NCBI GenBank assembly: GCA_029531795.1 | Contig: JAPEIS010000001.1 | Coordinates: forward strand, 6,324,001-6,388,000 | From: Sclerotinia nivalis | Lineage: Eukaryota > Ascomycota > Leotiomycetes > Helotiales > Sclerotiniaceae | Length of the DNA: 64,000 nucleotides | Direction of reading: 5' to 3' | Part shown: positions 12,140 to 22,613 of the stretch, in pieces | Layout: each line of letters opens with the position of its first letter | How positions within the stretch are numbered: the stretch's first letter is position 1 | Notes under the pieces: model-generated | The model's input: only the letters and a program-made list of their open reading frames with translations | Database searches by the model: none | Told to the model about the DNA's origin: nothing | Program-made: the position numbers and the translations under genes

Positions 12140-13618
12140 ATGACTTCCTATTTTCAACTATTGTCTGACCTTCAAAACACCCTTGATGATATCACACAAC
12201 CACGTTATACTTCAATTCGAGTCGTTGTGCGACCTCGTAGCCAAACCTTACCAGCAAACTTCGCACCATCGGAATATTCGCTCAAATCATCTCCCTCCCT
12301 CGTCGCGTCAAATGCCATTGATCATGAAAGAGAGGTTTTAAATACCAAATCAGATCGAGTACTAAGAGCAATATATCTTTTCGGTGTTCTCCTTAATCGT
12401 TTTGGCCTTGGATCTGTGCGCAAACTTCTGGTCGGCCTTTGTCGCTTTGAGAATCACGATCTTGATTACTTGGAGACTATCAATGGCAATGAAAAGAACT
12501 CTAAGCTTGATCTCGCAGAAAACCATCTCAAAGAGGTTGATAATGAGAGCGAATTTGGTCTATTCGAGTGGTTCCCGACTGAAGTGAAAGTAAGCCATCC
12601 TCGTTGAATTATGTCACGGTACCACGGAAATGAAGAAACTGACAAGAACTCAGCTCAAAATATTGGCATATGCATTCGAAGCTCCTAGAGTTGTATCTGT
12701 TTCCTGCAGACAACTAAAACACAATTCTTCATGCCATGGTCATACTCGACTTGTCTATAGCGGTCCTCAAAATCCTCATCTATACGTCAATCACCTCACT
12801 CGATACCAAGCACTTCACCGACTACAGAATTTGATTCAATATAATACCCTTCACAGCGGAAGCAAAGCCTTTCCGACGATCAGTTATAACCCTCTTAGTG
12901 ATACTATCTGGATTCGTGAAATTGACTTTTGGTCATCGGCGAATGAGTATAGCTGTTCTCTCACCCTTCCTTCTCGAAACCGGCCTGTTCGCAGTTTGGC
13001 AATCACTACTTCATCTAATGAGGTCATTATGGATAGGGATAACTTGTATCGCCTGTCTTGTATTCTCTCTCATTGGTTCAAGGGCGTGCGGGAATTGATC
13101 GTCATCATAGATGATTTGGATTTTACCACCCCTGGTGTCCGCGACGAAATTGCCTCTGTGAGCCGCAAGTCAAAGTTGCTCCCAAAGCATTGCGTCGTTA
13201 CCAAGTATTCTCCAGCAGTTTCTTCCCTGTCCTCGGAACTTATAGTTGGTTTACTTTATGGAGAATGGATCCCAGATCATTGGCACACATTGTTCTCCTC
13301 TTTGACACATTCATTGAAGTCTTCGCTTATGAAGAACCAGGATGCCGAACAGGCGACGTCGATTCCAACTGAGGAGATTTCTGCAGCCAAGTTGCACTCT
13401 GGTCTTCAGGATTGGAAGTTTCGCCTTGCGGCGTTGAATGGTGAGCTCATTTCCACTTTTCGGTTATTTGAAGTCCTTTACTAACGATAGAAAAAGTAGA
13501 TAATGGCGAGGAAGGAAGGCGCAAGATGATCGAGAGTTTTCGCGTATGGAATATACCTACTATCAAACTTCTAGCCGCTGTTACTTACAAGCAACTTGAG
13601 GAAAAGGATAGCATTTAG
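12140..13618 (+). CDS. 2EXR-like domain protein 1
   Basis: A hypothetical protein of 454 residues in three exons: 12140-12589, 12654-13440 and 13491-13618. Intron 1 (64 nt) has donor GTAAGC, branch CTGAC and CAG. Intron 2 (50 nt) has donor GTGAGC, branch CTAAC and TAG. Spliced across intron 1, the protein reads LFEWFPTEVK, then LKILAYAFEAPRVVSV, matching the core of the fungal 2EXR domain (roughly F-x-x-LP-x-ELR-x-x-IW..PR-x-V). Exon 3 ends LLAAVTYKQLEEKDSI. No signal peptide or membrane segment is evident, and the function of this expanded fungal family is unknown. The next gene downstream is a paralog with its first intron at the same point of the motif. The start at MTSYFQLLSDL is the first in-frame ATG. 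Confidence 0.75.
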
Positions 13619-14384
13619 ATGACATGATGGCGTGCATTCGGGAACGGTGGATCGAAAATAGGGAACTTTAATAGTATAGTGATGAGTTAAGAACAACTAA
13701 TGGCATACAATATTTTAATAGCACTTTATATCTTCTATTATTGTCATCATATGTGTCGGTCACAGGAAAACTCAAGGTTCACCTCAGATTAGTACAAGAT
13801 CTTCTTCTCCATTACTTCCCTCCTTCTAAGTTCCATTTTTTTCACAGTGTCTTCACCTATCTCATATCCCCTTTTGGTCTCTTTTGTTTCTTAATGCTGT
13901 GCTAAGATATAATGAGGTTCGTATTTGCAGAGTTCAGGATGGATTAAAGAGAGATACATCTGACTTAGCAGTGAGATATTTCCATTACCATCTCAATATC
14001 AACCATTTTACCTTCTATGTCTCTACAGTTTTCTATACAATCTTGCCTTTCATCTTGTACTCTCTCTCATCCTTGGATATTTACTGCTGCTATATCGAAC
14101 TGTGAAGCAAGGCTCGTTTACTATCAAAAAGGGGGTTTGTTTAGATTGAAGGGAGGCATTCTTCATTTGAGTTGTCCATAATCTCATCAGAGGATACATA
14201 ACTATTTCTTTTGTTCTCACCGGGCTCAGGCAAAATCTTTTAATCATTCATGGTAGAATTTATTTGCACTAACTTTTTCGGGCACCTCTCCTCGGCTAAT
14301 CCATCTTATGAACTTAATATCACACAGTTTAATTACAAGAACTTACAACCTCAGAATCATTACATCTTTGTTCTGCTTTCCACA
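13619..14384. other. Intergenic region between the two 2EXR-like genes
   Basis: About 770 bp with no gene I can support. It should hold the terminator of the first gene and the promoter of the second. T-rich stretches lie around 13830-14090. Confidence 0.6.
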
Positions 14385-15871
14385 ATGATTTCTTTTATAT
14401 CTGTATTCAAAAAGAAGAGAACTGAAAGAGACTCCACAACTAATACAAATCACCAATTAGTTCGAGGGTGTCCATCAGGAGCAGAAAGACTTCACCAAAA
14501 CCATGGATTTTTCGAAAAAGTCAAGGCTATCACAAAAGAATTATTTCTTAAAGATTCTACGGTGTCAGTTGGAAATGATTTGAATATAGCTAGTACCAAT
14601 AGCAAAAGGCAAATCAATGGAGGAGATCTTGAGGTTGTCCAATCATGGGATGAAAATGGAAGGACATTTGCTAGATTTGAAGACTTGCCAATGGAACTCA
14701 GAGTATGCATTTCATTTCTTTTATCTAGGTACCATACACTGTATTAGGATCCTCCTTCTAATCCACATCTAATCCCAAATCATGGCTAACTGATGATTCT
14801 TGTTCCAACAGCTTGTCATTTTGGAATTGTATCTCGAAAAATCACGTATTACAACACTGAACTTCATCCCATCTGATCTTCTACGGTATGACCACATGTT
14901 TGGAAGAAGCTTTCGCCTTACCTGTGGCTCCATTCCTCCAATTCTATGTCTCAATCATCAATATCGAGCTACCTTTCTTGAACGGTTTACCAAGCCAGGA
15001 ATAACCAGATCACAGACTACTTTGAGCATTGAGGATGCATTGCAACAACTTACTGATGAAGAACGCTGTACTACTTTGCAAGATTCCTTCAACGATGGAT
15101 CACCCAGTGTGTTTCCTGTGTATGCAACACATACGGGTAGAAACATCATTTTCAATCCTAATGATACCATATGGATTCAAGGGGACTTTTGGCTCGATGA
15201 ATTACGCCGGTCAACAATTGCTCGCTCAGCTTTCCATCGATTGCGTCATCTTGCGATACCATATAAGACACGCAGAAAATCGCTTTTTGAGGTAGAAGAC
15301 ATGCTGGACTTTGTAAAATGCATTATCTCCACCTTTCCGGAACTTAAGACCATCGCCTTGGTGTTGGGTGCGGAAGAAGTAATACCGGAAAGACCTGTTT
15401 ACAACGGTGAGATTACCTTCACTACTCCGGAAAAAGTCAAAATCGTCGTAGACGTTCCCGTTGAAACTCCTCTTACGTCCCGGAAAGGCCTCTCTCGAAT
15501 CTGGAAACAGGCACTACGCAAATCAGCACCTTTACCACAAATTCAAACTCAAGTCGAACACTGGTCTGCAAAGAGACTGGGATTAGATGCATGGCGGATA
15601 CTTGATTTTATCAAAGAGCGCGCCATAGAAGCTGGTAATCATGGTTGTGAGTATCTTTCTTCAAATTCGACACACACTCAACATTGATTTTGTCTTTTGA
15701 TCATCTAACTTACCGATACGTGTGCAAACAGTTCCTGTTACTCCCTGGACCGTCGCAGCCGAAGTAGATAGATGGGAAGTACCTGTAGTCACAGTCGTCA
15801 CTGCAAGTCTCAGTACGGCATCCAAAACTCGAAGCATACAAGAGCCTACTATCAGATTGGAAGAGTGGTAG
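14385..15871 (+). CDS. 2EXR-like domain protein 2
   Basis: A hypothetical protein of 430 residues in three exons: 14385-14702, 14812-15646 and 15732-15871. Intron 1 (109 nt) starts GTATGC and ends CAACAG. Intron 2 (85 nt) starts GTGAGT and ends AACAG. The spliced motif ARFEDLPMELR, then LVILELYLEKSRI, is the 2EXR-type core, followed by PPILCLNHQYRATFLERF, as in members of the family where ancestral residues read R..LL.vn.eaR. Later parts include NDTIWIQGDFWLDELRR and FPELKTIALVLGAEE; the first gene has similar NPLSDTIWIREIDFW. Intron 1 interrupts the motif after ELR, exactly where the upstream paralog is interrupted. The ATG at 14385 (cacaATGat) was preferred to an upstream in-frame codon. 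Confidence 0.78.
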
Positions 15872-15914
15872 ATCGACAAATATTTGGAAATTTTGTCGCT
15901 CGGAGAAGAAATGT

Positions 15915-17390
15915 TCAAACGATCAAGGTTTGTTTCATAAGACAGATGAGGAGAAATGAGCAGATTGGTCTGTATCCGCGTCTATAGAAGCTTTTGTATC
16001 CAAATGACGGAATTTTATTTTGTATCAGAGCTAGGGGAGATGGATATTTACGTCTACGAGACATTTTGTCTAATAATGATTCTTTACCCAATGAATTTGT
16101 TTCTATGTCAATGATATGCTTCGTGCATGACAGCACAGCTGCGAAAGACCTCACTTGCTACCAGTCATCTCACGGTGCCAGGAAGTCTTACATTCGACAA
16201 TATTAATACTTACTGCATACCGAACGTACTGTACTTCCCCGTTCCTAGTATCCTTGGAAGCTACTCTTCTCTCACCTTTGATTGACCCAACACGACCTGC
16301 CAATTCTGCTACGCCCATGCTGCAGACTTTCTTCATCTGAATCCCACATCCATCATCTTGAATGTAGATGAACCAATACATATTGAGGCTGGCAGAGGAT
16401 TCCATTGGCACCTCATTACTAGAACGCAAATTGAAATACGCTCCTAGAACTCCGGTATTTGAAAGTCACAGACCCGAGACTCAATCAAACTAATCTTGAA
16501 TTTATCTCCTCTTCTATGTAGTACCTGTGACACTTATCTTCTCGAAGGTAAAAATCCGAAGGATAATAGCTCATGACTAGAGTTCTTGTGTGAAGAGGAA
16601 AAGGAACTGGCCTTCTTCTTTTCTTCAGGCTGCTCCTTCCGGGCACAGGTATCTCAATCGACAGATCTACAAGAGCAAAAAGGTCTCTTACATCCATAAT
16701 CTGTCTCAATACTAGTCGTCGCAGTTTCCCTCTGAAATCACCATTTACAAGGCTGTAGAATTTAGCATCCTGTCCTGCGATCTTTCGAAGTACCTCCACG
16801 CCTTCACTCAGTCTTGCCTTATGCTAAATAATTCAAATCAGCAATCTTTCCTGTCGTATAAAGGTAGGTATTGAGACTTATTCTCTTTTGATTGGTTTTA
16901 TTTTCCTTCCCATATACTTAAGCTTACGGTTAACTAGACAGATCCAAGAAAAAATCGAGGTGTTCGTCGCGAAGAGTACACACATATATATGTAGGGCTG
17001 TAAAGATGGGCCAATATCCCAAATAGTGCATTGTCTCGATACTTATCTAGCAAGGTGCGAGCATGAATATCACATCAACAATCCATCTAGGTTTTCCGCA
17101 CTCAAAATGATTCGGCAGCTCTTCGGGTACCGCTACAATCTCAGCTCCTTCCTATTTCCACTGCAATTAACGATGACGAAAAATATTCCGATTTTGTTTA
17201 GATTGTTGAGTGATCTCAGTCTTGCTAGGGGTGATCATCCGCCTGTCGTGCCAGCCTGGATTCTCCAAAAACGAAGATAAATAACCACGAACTATTATCC
17301 CCCGCAGCACTTTAGGTGGGTTGAAGGCAGAACGAATAGCAACATCTGGATCGGATTTACAGAAAAGTTCAATCAAAGCCAAGCTCGATA
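15915..17390 (-). other. Possible degenerate or multi-exon hypothetical gene
   Basis: Several minus-strand open segments look more protein-like than chance: about 17167-17390 (ELFCKSDPDVAIRSAFNPPK), 16485-16831 (EVLRKIAGQDAKFYSLVN, then LRRLVLRQIMDVRDLFAL), 16151-16441 (LNMYWFIYIQDDGCGIQMKK, then AGRVGSIKGERRVASKD) and 15915-16154. Splice-like signals flank some of them: TTTAG before the second, TTCTAG before the third, and GTAAGT at its end. I could not join them into one reading frame without stops. It may be an eroded gene or one with introns I misplaced. No family recognised. Confidence 0.3.
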
Positions 17391-18856
17391 AATTTTTAAG
17401 ATCTACTATCGCAGTGAACCATTTCCACAGCTAATTACAAGCAGTTCGACTCAACGTCCTGTAAATACTACCCATCTCCAACTTAAAACTTTTACGAAAC
17501 CCAATTACTAAATCTCTGGTCTATTAGTTATCTTGAATGCCGACTCTATTCCTGATCCCGCTTATCGTTATGACTCGTGACGGGACACCAATGGAGAAGA
17601 GACTCCAAACAGTCAAGGGAAAAAAAAGCTAATCCCCGCTGGGAAATACCTTGGCCGTTCTTGCACAGCTCTTCCACAAATACTCACTTCTCAGTTTCCC
17701 AGTTTCCCGAATTCTGCTACAATCTAGAATACCGCACCTCCAAACAATCACTCCCATCTAGTTCTCTCCCCTGTTCAAGAGAAATATGCAACATACCTTC
17801 AACATGACCTTATGATTATTTTAGCGAGCTATGATAGGGTCATTCGCTCGGAACTCTCGGCCCGTGCAGCCGAGGATAATTCAGGATATTTTTCAGCAAT
17901 CGGCTTTATGGTTAACAGTTGCCATTTTAGTTGACAGCTAAGCGGTTAACCGCCCGGTTAAAGCCAACGACCAATATCGACGTGAGGATATTCGACATCT
18001 AGTGTGACAAGTGGATCTGCCTGGAGGGAAAATTGTGATAGTTTCGTCACATTTCATATCTATCTAAATCTACGAGTGATGGGGACTTTGTATCATGTTC
18101 TCGCAAGTAAGACAGAACACTGAATCCTCATCAATACTACTCAACACGGCAATCGGCACAAAATTGGAGTAAGGGTGTATTTTGCGGAAATTCGGAATAC
18201 CATGGCTGTGATGGAAGTAGCTCATGATGCCAAAGTCTGAAGACATCGGTCAACGAAAAGAGGATGGAGATAAAGGCCGGAACCTTTTCCCAGGTTAAGA
18301 ATGTTTTGCGAGGAAGCTTTCATAGTCGCAAAGATGATAATAGCAATTGTCTCTACAATAAAAGTTGCATCAAGTCGCAAAGGGCGGAATGGCTAACTCG
18401 AGTCTGAAACTATATGAGCGAGCTTGATGACTATGAAGAAATAAATACACAAGCAGTTCGTAATGATGGGGTTGAATACTGTGGCCACGGCAGTCACGGT
18501 CACAAGACAAGCCCTCAAGTGCAGCAACCACAAATAAATGTAATGTAAAGTTCTTTTACTACGAAATCAAGGACCATATTTGAGATAAACTCAAATTATT
18601 TCGTTAAATATGAATAGTGGCTATTTCTCCAGGGAATAACCCGGCCGAAACCTTTAAATGTCATTTCAATCAAGAACTAACAAAGAAAAGCAGCTCTTCG
18701 AAGTAGAAGTTTCCACTGCAGCAACACTTCCATTCCATTCCGCATACTCGAAATCGATCATCTCCGTGAATTTATCGAAACTGGATGTAGATGTTAGTTG
18801 AATCAAAAGGCAATGCATCGAAGGGACCGTATAGACTTACAATGATATCAAAGACT
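17391..18856. other. Intergenic region
   Basis: About 1.5 kb without a supportable gene. It lies downstream of the secreted-protein gene. A GTAAGT..CTAAC..CATCCAG set at about 18780-18840 (minus strand) looks like an intron and would lie in that gene's 3' UTR. A short repeated GGTTAA-type motif occurs near 17910-17960. Nothing else stands out. Confidence 0.5.
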
Positions 18857-19430
18857 TTAATCCTTAATGAGTATTTGATCAGGATGGTTGACCTGAGTAC
18901 CACCAAGCCAAGTAGAAGGTAAAATGAGCGGGAACTGCAAAAATCCGCCAAACTGATATGCATAGTTCTCATATTGACCGAGAGTGGTCTTCTTATCGCA
19001 CATATCTTGAGCGTGTTGCTCCAGAGTATCGCGGACCAAGAAGTTACCGCTAGCAAAACTGAGACATGAGATACAACTAGCTGTTTCATCGACAATTTGA
19101 TTGTCGCAGAGACATTGAGCGACTACTATGTTGCGAGCCTCGGGATCGGTGATTTGAGAGTAGGAACCTTGGAGCATGGCTACTTGACAGGATTGCCATG
19201 CTTCGCGTGCAGCGATGCAAGCAAAATCATCTGTATTATTGGTCGGTTAGAGCGCAAGGAGGGTAGGAGATTTGAATGATAGGGGCAGTAATGTATTACT
19301 TACTGTAGCAGTATTGAACAGAAACATCAGTAGATTTACCCCATAAGCCAACAACGGATTGTCTTGGTTCAAGTGGGACAGCTGCAGTTAGGGTAGCAGC
19401 AAGAGCAGAGATACACAAAATGACCTTCAT
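18857..19430 (-). CDS. Small cysteine-containing secreted protein
   Basis: A two-exon gene encoding 166 residues. Exon 1 (19304-19430) begins MKVILCISALAATLTAA, a clear signal peptide, with likely cleavage near AVPLEPRQ. The 73-nt intron (19231-19303) has donor GTAAGT, a CTAAC site and acceptor ACAG. Exon 2 (18857-19230) holds most cysteines: NDFACIAA, WQSCQVAML, VAQCLCDN, TASCISCLSF and DMCDKK. Apart from the one in the signal peptide, about nine cysteines suggest disulfide bonds in the extracellular space. Small secreted proteins of this type are common in plant-associated Leotiomycetes and some act as effectors, but nothing here shows that role. No enzyme motif is recognisable. A further intron-like structure sits just past the stop, so the 3' UTR may be spliced. 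Confidence 0.8.
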
Positions 19431-21329
19431 ATTGATGTTTTGAAAGCAAACAAGACTCGCAGATGAGAATATGTAAGACTATCTTGAGGTAGTTGTGTTT
19501 ATTCTTTGATATTGTCAGGTTCAGTTGCTTGACTTGAAAGATCAAGGTGATTTTGTGGGGGAAGAAGCCTTTTAGAGTAGGTATATAGACTATGGCACAC
19601 CTGGTAATTTCATTTGGAGCATTGGATGTTAAAGGTCATTTTGATATGATGTTGCAGTGAATAATAGATGAGGTATAAACCAGGAATGAATCTGTCACCT
19701 GGTGTATAACCTTGAACCGATATTGACCGAGGTATTGATCACTTATTTTCTGCCACCGTATCATTTGAAATGAAGTTATGCATAAATCAACTACCCCACA
19801 TATGGGCCATCCTTTTATACCAAAAATCATAAAAATCAGTATTTTTAACTTTTTTATTTATGAATATTATTTTCTGAAATTTTGATTAAGATTTATTACT
19901 TATATAATAGTAAATCCTGAAAATTTCGGATTTTCATAATTTTTTTCGAGATATTTAAGGTTGAATTTTCGAACTTTAATTTGTATATAAATCATATACA
20001 AACTGTCACGGTTCGAAGATTATGTAAGCCGATCGACCCGATCGGGCCACGAGCGACTAGCGCTTAGAGGTCGATCACGTACCTGTAACTAGTATATATA
20101 ACCCCTTCGGGGTTATCGACCTTTCACTCTCTAGTTATAGATTCTAAGGATAATTGAACCCTGGTTTTCTAGCTCTTTACGGCGATTGTGCCACAGAAAT
20201 ACAAATAACATCAGCTGCGCATGTTCTATAGTATTATATACGAAGCCTTGGCAGGAAAATATGTAATAACTAGGGCTTGGCGAGCCTCCTATGAATATCA
20301 ACAATGGAATCATCTTCTTAAACTCCTCAATCTGCAAATGTGAATGTAAATCCATTCTTCGGAGGTAGACGCGCATACAAGGAATGTAAAATGTATAAGA
20401 TCTGCTCTAGCAGGAGAATTTTAACTCAATTGGGCTGCTAACAAAACATCGGAATTTGTTGTGAAAAAATTCTAGCTCAACGAATTAATCAGAGGGAATT
20501 CAGAAATGAGTAGATGACATCATTGAAATATCGCCCTCACAACCATGGTGAATTTACATGCGCATTAGTCTGCAATTTTCAAAGTCCATCTGAAATTAAA
20601 ATTCCGAACGTAGAAAAAAGATAGAACAATCAAGATTAGAACTAAGATACATAATCCATCTCATTCAAAGTTAATCATAGTGAAAAGACTGTTGTGATGA
20701 TATTGGAAGCTTGAAAAGAAGGGTGCTTGTGGGCGGATATATTTTCCACCAAGACATCTGATGAAAGCGAAAGTTCATCCATGAGAGGCTCTCTCACCGG
20801 AGCACATTTGCCAAATAAATCCCCTCCAAGCTCCAAGCTTTTATTTTGGGATTGCTATAAACTTCAAACATCACATTAAGTGCCTTCGACCCTACGATAC
20901 CGCAGACTTTTAAAGCCACTAGATATGGCACACTAGATAGAAGCTAGTGATCATGGTATATCCACTAGAACGCAGGAGAGATGGCTTGTTTAAGAATCTA
21001 GACAATGTTTGTAAGCGCGGAAATTCGATACGTATAGTAAATTTGATGGAGCAAATTCGGGTGCAGTGTGGTAACCTACAAATTTAATCACAAATTCAGG
21101 TGGTCCGGTTTGAGTAGCATATATGAAATTATAAATTAGTCGACCCCTAGCTTAATGGACCTACTCATTATCCAACTTCGCTTTTGATCTGAATCTGTAA
21201 AAAGTTGTGAATAAAGCTCAATGCGTAGCATTCCCGACGTCGCCGGCCTTGGATATATCCCCATCCATGAAGCCAGAAATTTTAAGGATAGGTGAGATAC
21301 ATCGTGACTGATGTGCAAATAGATATTAT
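19431..21329. other. Intergenic region with AT-rich island and LTR-like element
   Basis: About 1.9 kb. 19830-20002 is strongly AT-rich and is followed abruptly by the more GC-rich LTR-like element at 20003-20196. 20200-21329 shows no gene I can support. Confidence 0.55.
20003..20196 (+). mobile_element. Solo LTR-like or short non-autonomous element remnant
   Basis: The segment starts CTGTCACGG and ends GTGCCACAG, imperfect inverted ends containing the TG..CA typical of LTRs. It holds a TATATATAA box at about 20093 and a perfect hairpin ATAACCCC-TTC-GGGGTTAT at 20098-20116. ATACAAA occurs immediately upstream (19996-20002) and again 2 bp beyond the right end (20199-20205), as a possible target duplication. 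Its GC content contrasts with the AT-rich DNA to the left. No internal retrotransposon coding sequence is nearby, so a solo LTR is the best guess; a MITE is the alternative. Confidence 0.4.
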
Positions 21330-22074
21330 CTATACATCAGTGGGATATTCTTGTTGGATAATGATGTCTCTGTGATCGCCAAAAGTTCCACCACCCTGAA
21401 TGGCCTCCTCGTCAACGTCTTTCTCCCACGGCTTACGGCGCTTTCGTGCAACTGGCTTGGTACCCTGATCCGTAAGAACTGTATCAGGAATATCACGGAT
21501 GCCCGGGATTGTACCACCAGCTGTGATCAAAGCGACGATCTCAGCAAAAGATTGAGGGTATGGTGCAGTCTTTTGATCATCTGTGGTGCTAGCAGGGGGT
21601 AGGTCATTTTCATGATGGGGATGTGAAGTGTTGAAGGATGGAGTAGGATCCGAGAGTATGGTGGTGGTCGCAGGAACATCAGAAGGTGTGGATGGATGGG
21701 TGGCAAGATATGCTTTATATTCATCAAAATTGATGTTAATTTTCCTCTTTCGAGAAAGATAGAAGCATTGAGCCCGAAGTGTCAATTCTCGAATTTGTTC
21801 AGGAGAAGATGCATTGCCCAGTATAGCAGAAAGACCACCCTGTTGAATGTCAGCACATGAATCTATGAAGGTATCAAGCTTCGAAAACGTTACTGCCGGC
21901 AAATCAATGAGGGGCAGCATGGAGCTATAATATTTCCGAGGCTGATAACTGAAGGAAGAATTCAAAAGAGCTGCTTACCTGGAACTCATTATCAGTACTC
22001 CATGGATATGATTGGAGATCCTTATAAATGTTGGTATCACTATTTCCAGACTGATCTGATGTTTCAGTCGCCAT
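21330..22074 (-). CDS. KPWE-motif protein, possible PEX39-like peroxisomal import factor
   Basis: A two-exon gene encoding 201 residues. Exon 1 (21979-22074) gives 32 residues ending YPWSTDNEFQ. A 139-nt intron (21840-21978) has donor GTAAGC and ends CAACAG. Exon 2 (21330-21839) begins GGLSAILGNASSPEQIREL, then LRAQCFYLSRK. The C-terminal half contains PYPQSFAEIVALITAGGTIP, GIRDIPDTVL and ARKRRKPWEKD. The F-x-E-I-V-x-L-I..G-x-x-IPGI-x-x-IPD block followed by a basic KPWE is the conserved signature of KPWE-domain proteins. Proteins with this motif (yeast Yjr012c, human C6orf226) have recently been reported as PEX39, which helps PEX7 import PTS2 cargo into peroxisomes; I recall this and could not check it. 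The intron also reads as open frame, so an unspliced start inside it was considered and rejected. No membrane segment. Divergent from Scd6. Confidence 0.7.
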
Positions 22075-22613
22075 TATGGAGAATGATATTGAAATGGTGA
22101 TGGAGAGAGTAGAGATTTAGAGATTTAGAGATTCAGAGTTCTGGAAGGACGTAAATCGCTTTCCGAGGAGTTAATTATATGATGGTTGAATTGTTGTAAG
22201 GCTGAGGGAATCCCAGATGGTGGGATGTTACAATGAGGAGAACATGTGATTGCCTAATAAATCACTAAAGTTAACCGTAGTGAAATTAAGGGTGTTCATG
22301 GTATTCCGTAGTTTTTACATTGTCCAATCATATTATATCATCTTGTCAAAAGTCGGGGCTTTGAGGCGGGTCCCCATACCGAAACAAGACAAAGTTCAAG
22401 CGAGCGCTTCCTTTGCCGCACCTTTAGCTTAGCTTTTCGCCAGAATAACACTCATGCCCTCCACAAAAGTACACCACAACTCTCCCAAACACATCAACAT
22501 CAACCATTCCAATTGCCCGACCCCCCCCCCCCAATAATTTACGTCCCTCTTTTGATTTACTCATTTCTTTACCCTACAGCTAGCTGTGAGCTGATCGCAG
22601 CGTAATAAGCATC
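22075..22613. promoter_or_regulatory. Divergent promoter region, KPWE gene and Scd6
   Basis: 539 bp between the two start codons. It contains a run of 13-14 C (about 22510-22523) and CT-rich sequence before the Scd6 ATG, typical of fungal core promoters and 5' UTRs. No specific binding site is claimed. Confidence 0.5.

Noticed and set aside
12898..13372. Hydrophobic frames inside the first 2EXR-like gene
   Set aside because: Shadows in another frame of a spliced gene with a consistent reading frame.
18772..19095. Alternative minus-strand frame over the secreted protein gene
   Set aside because: The other frame splices to a signal peptide and carries the cysteine pattern.
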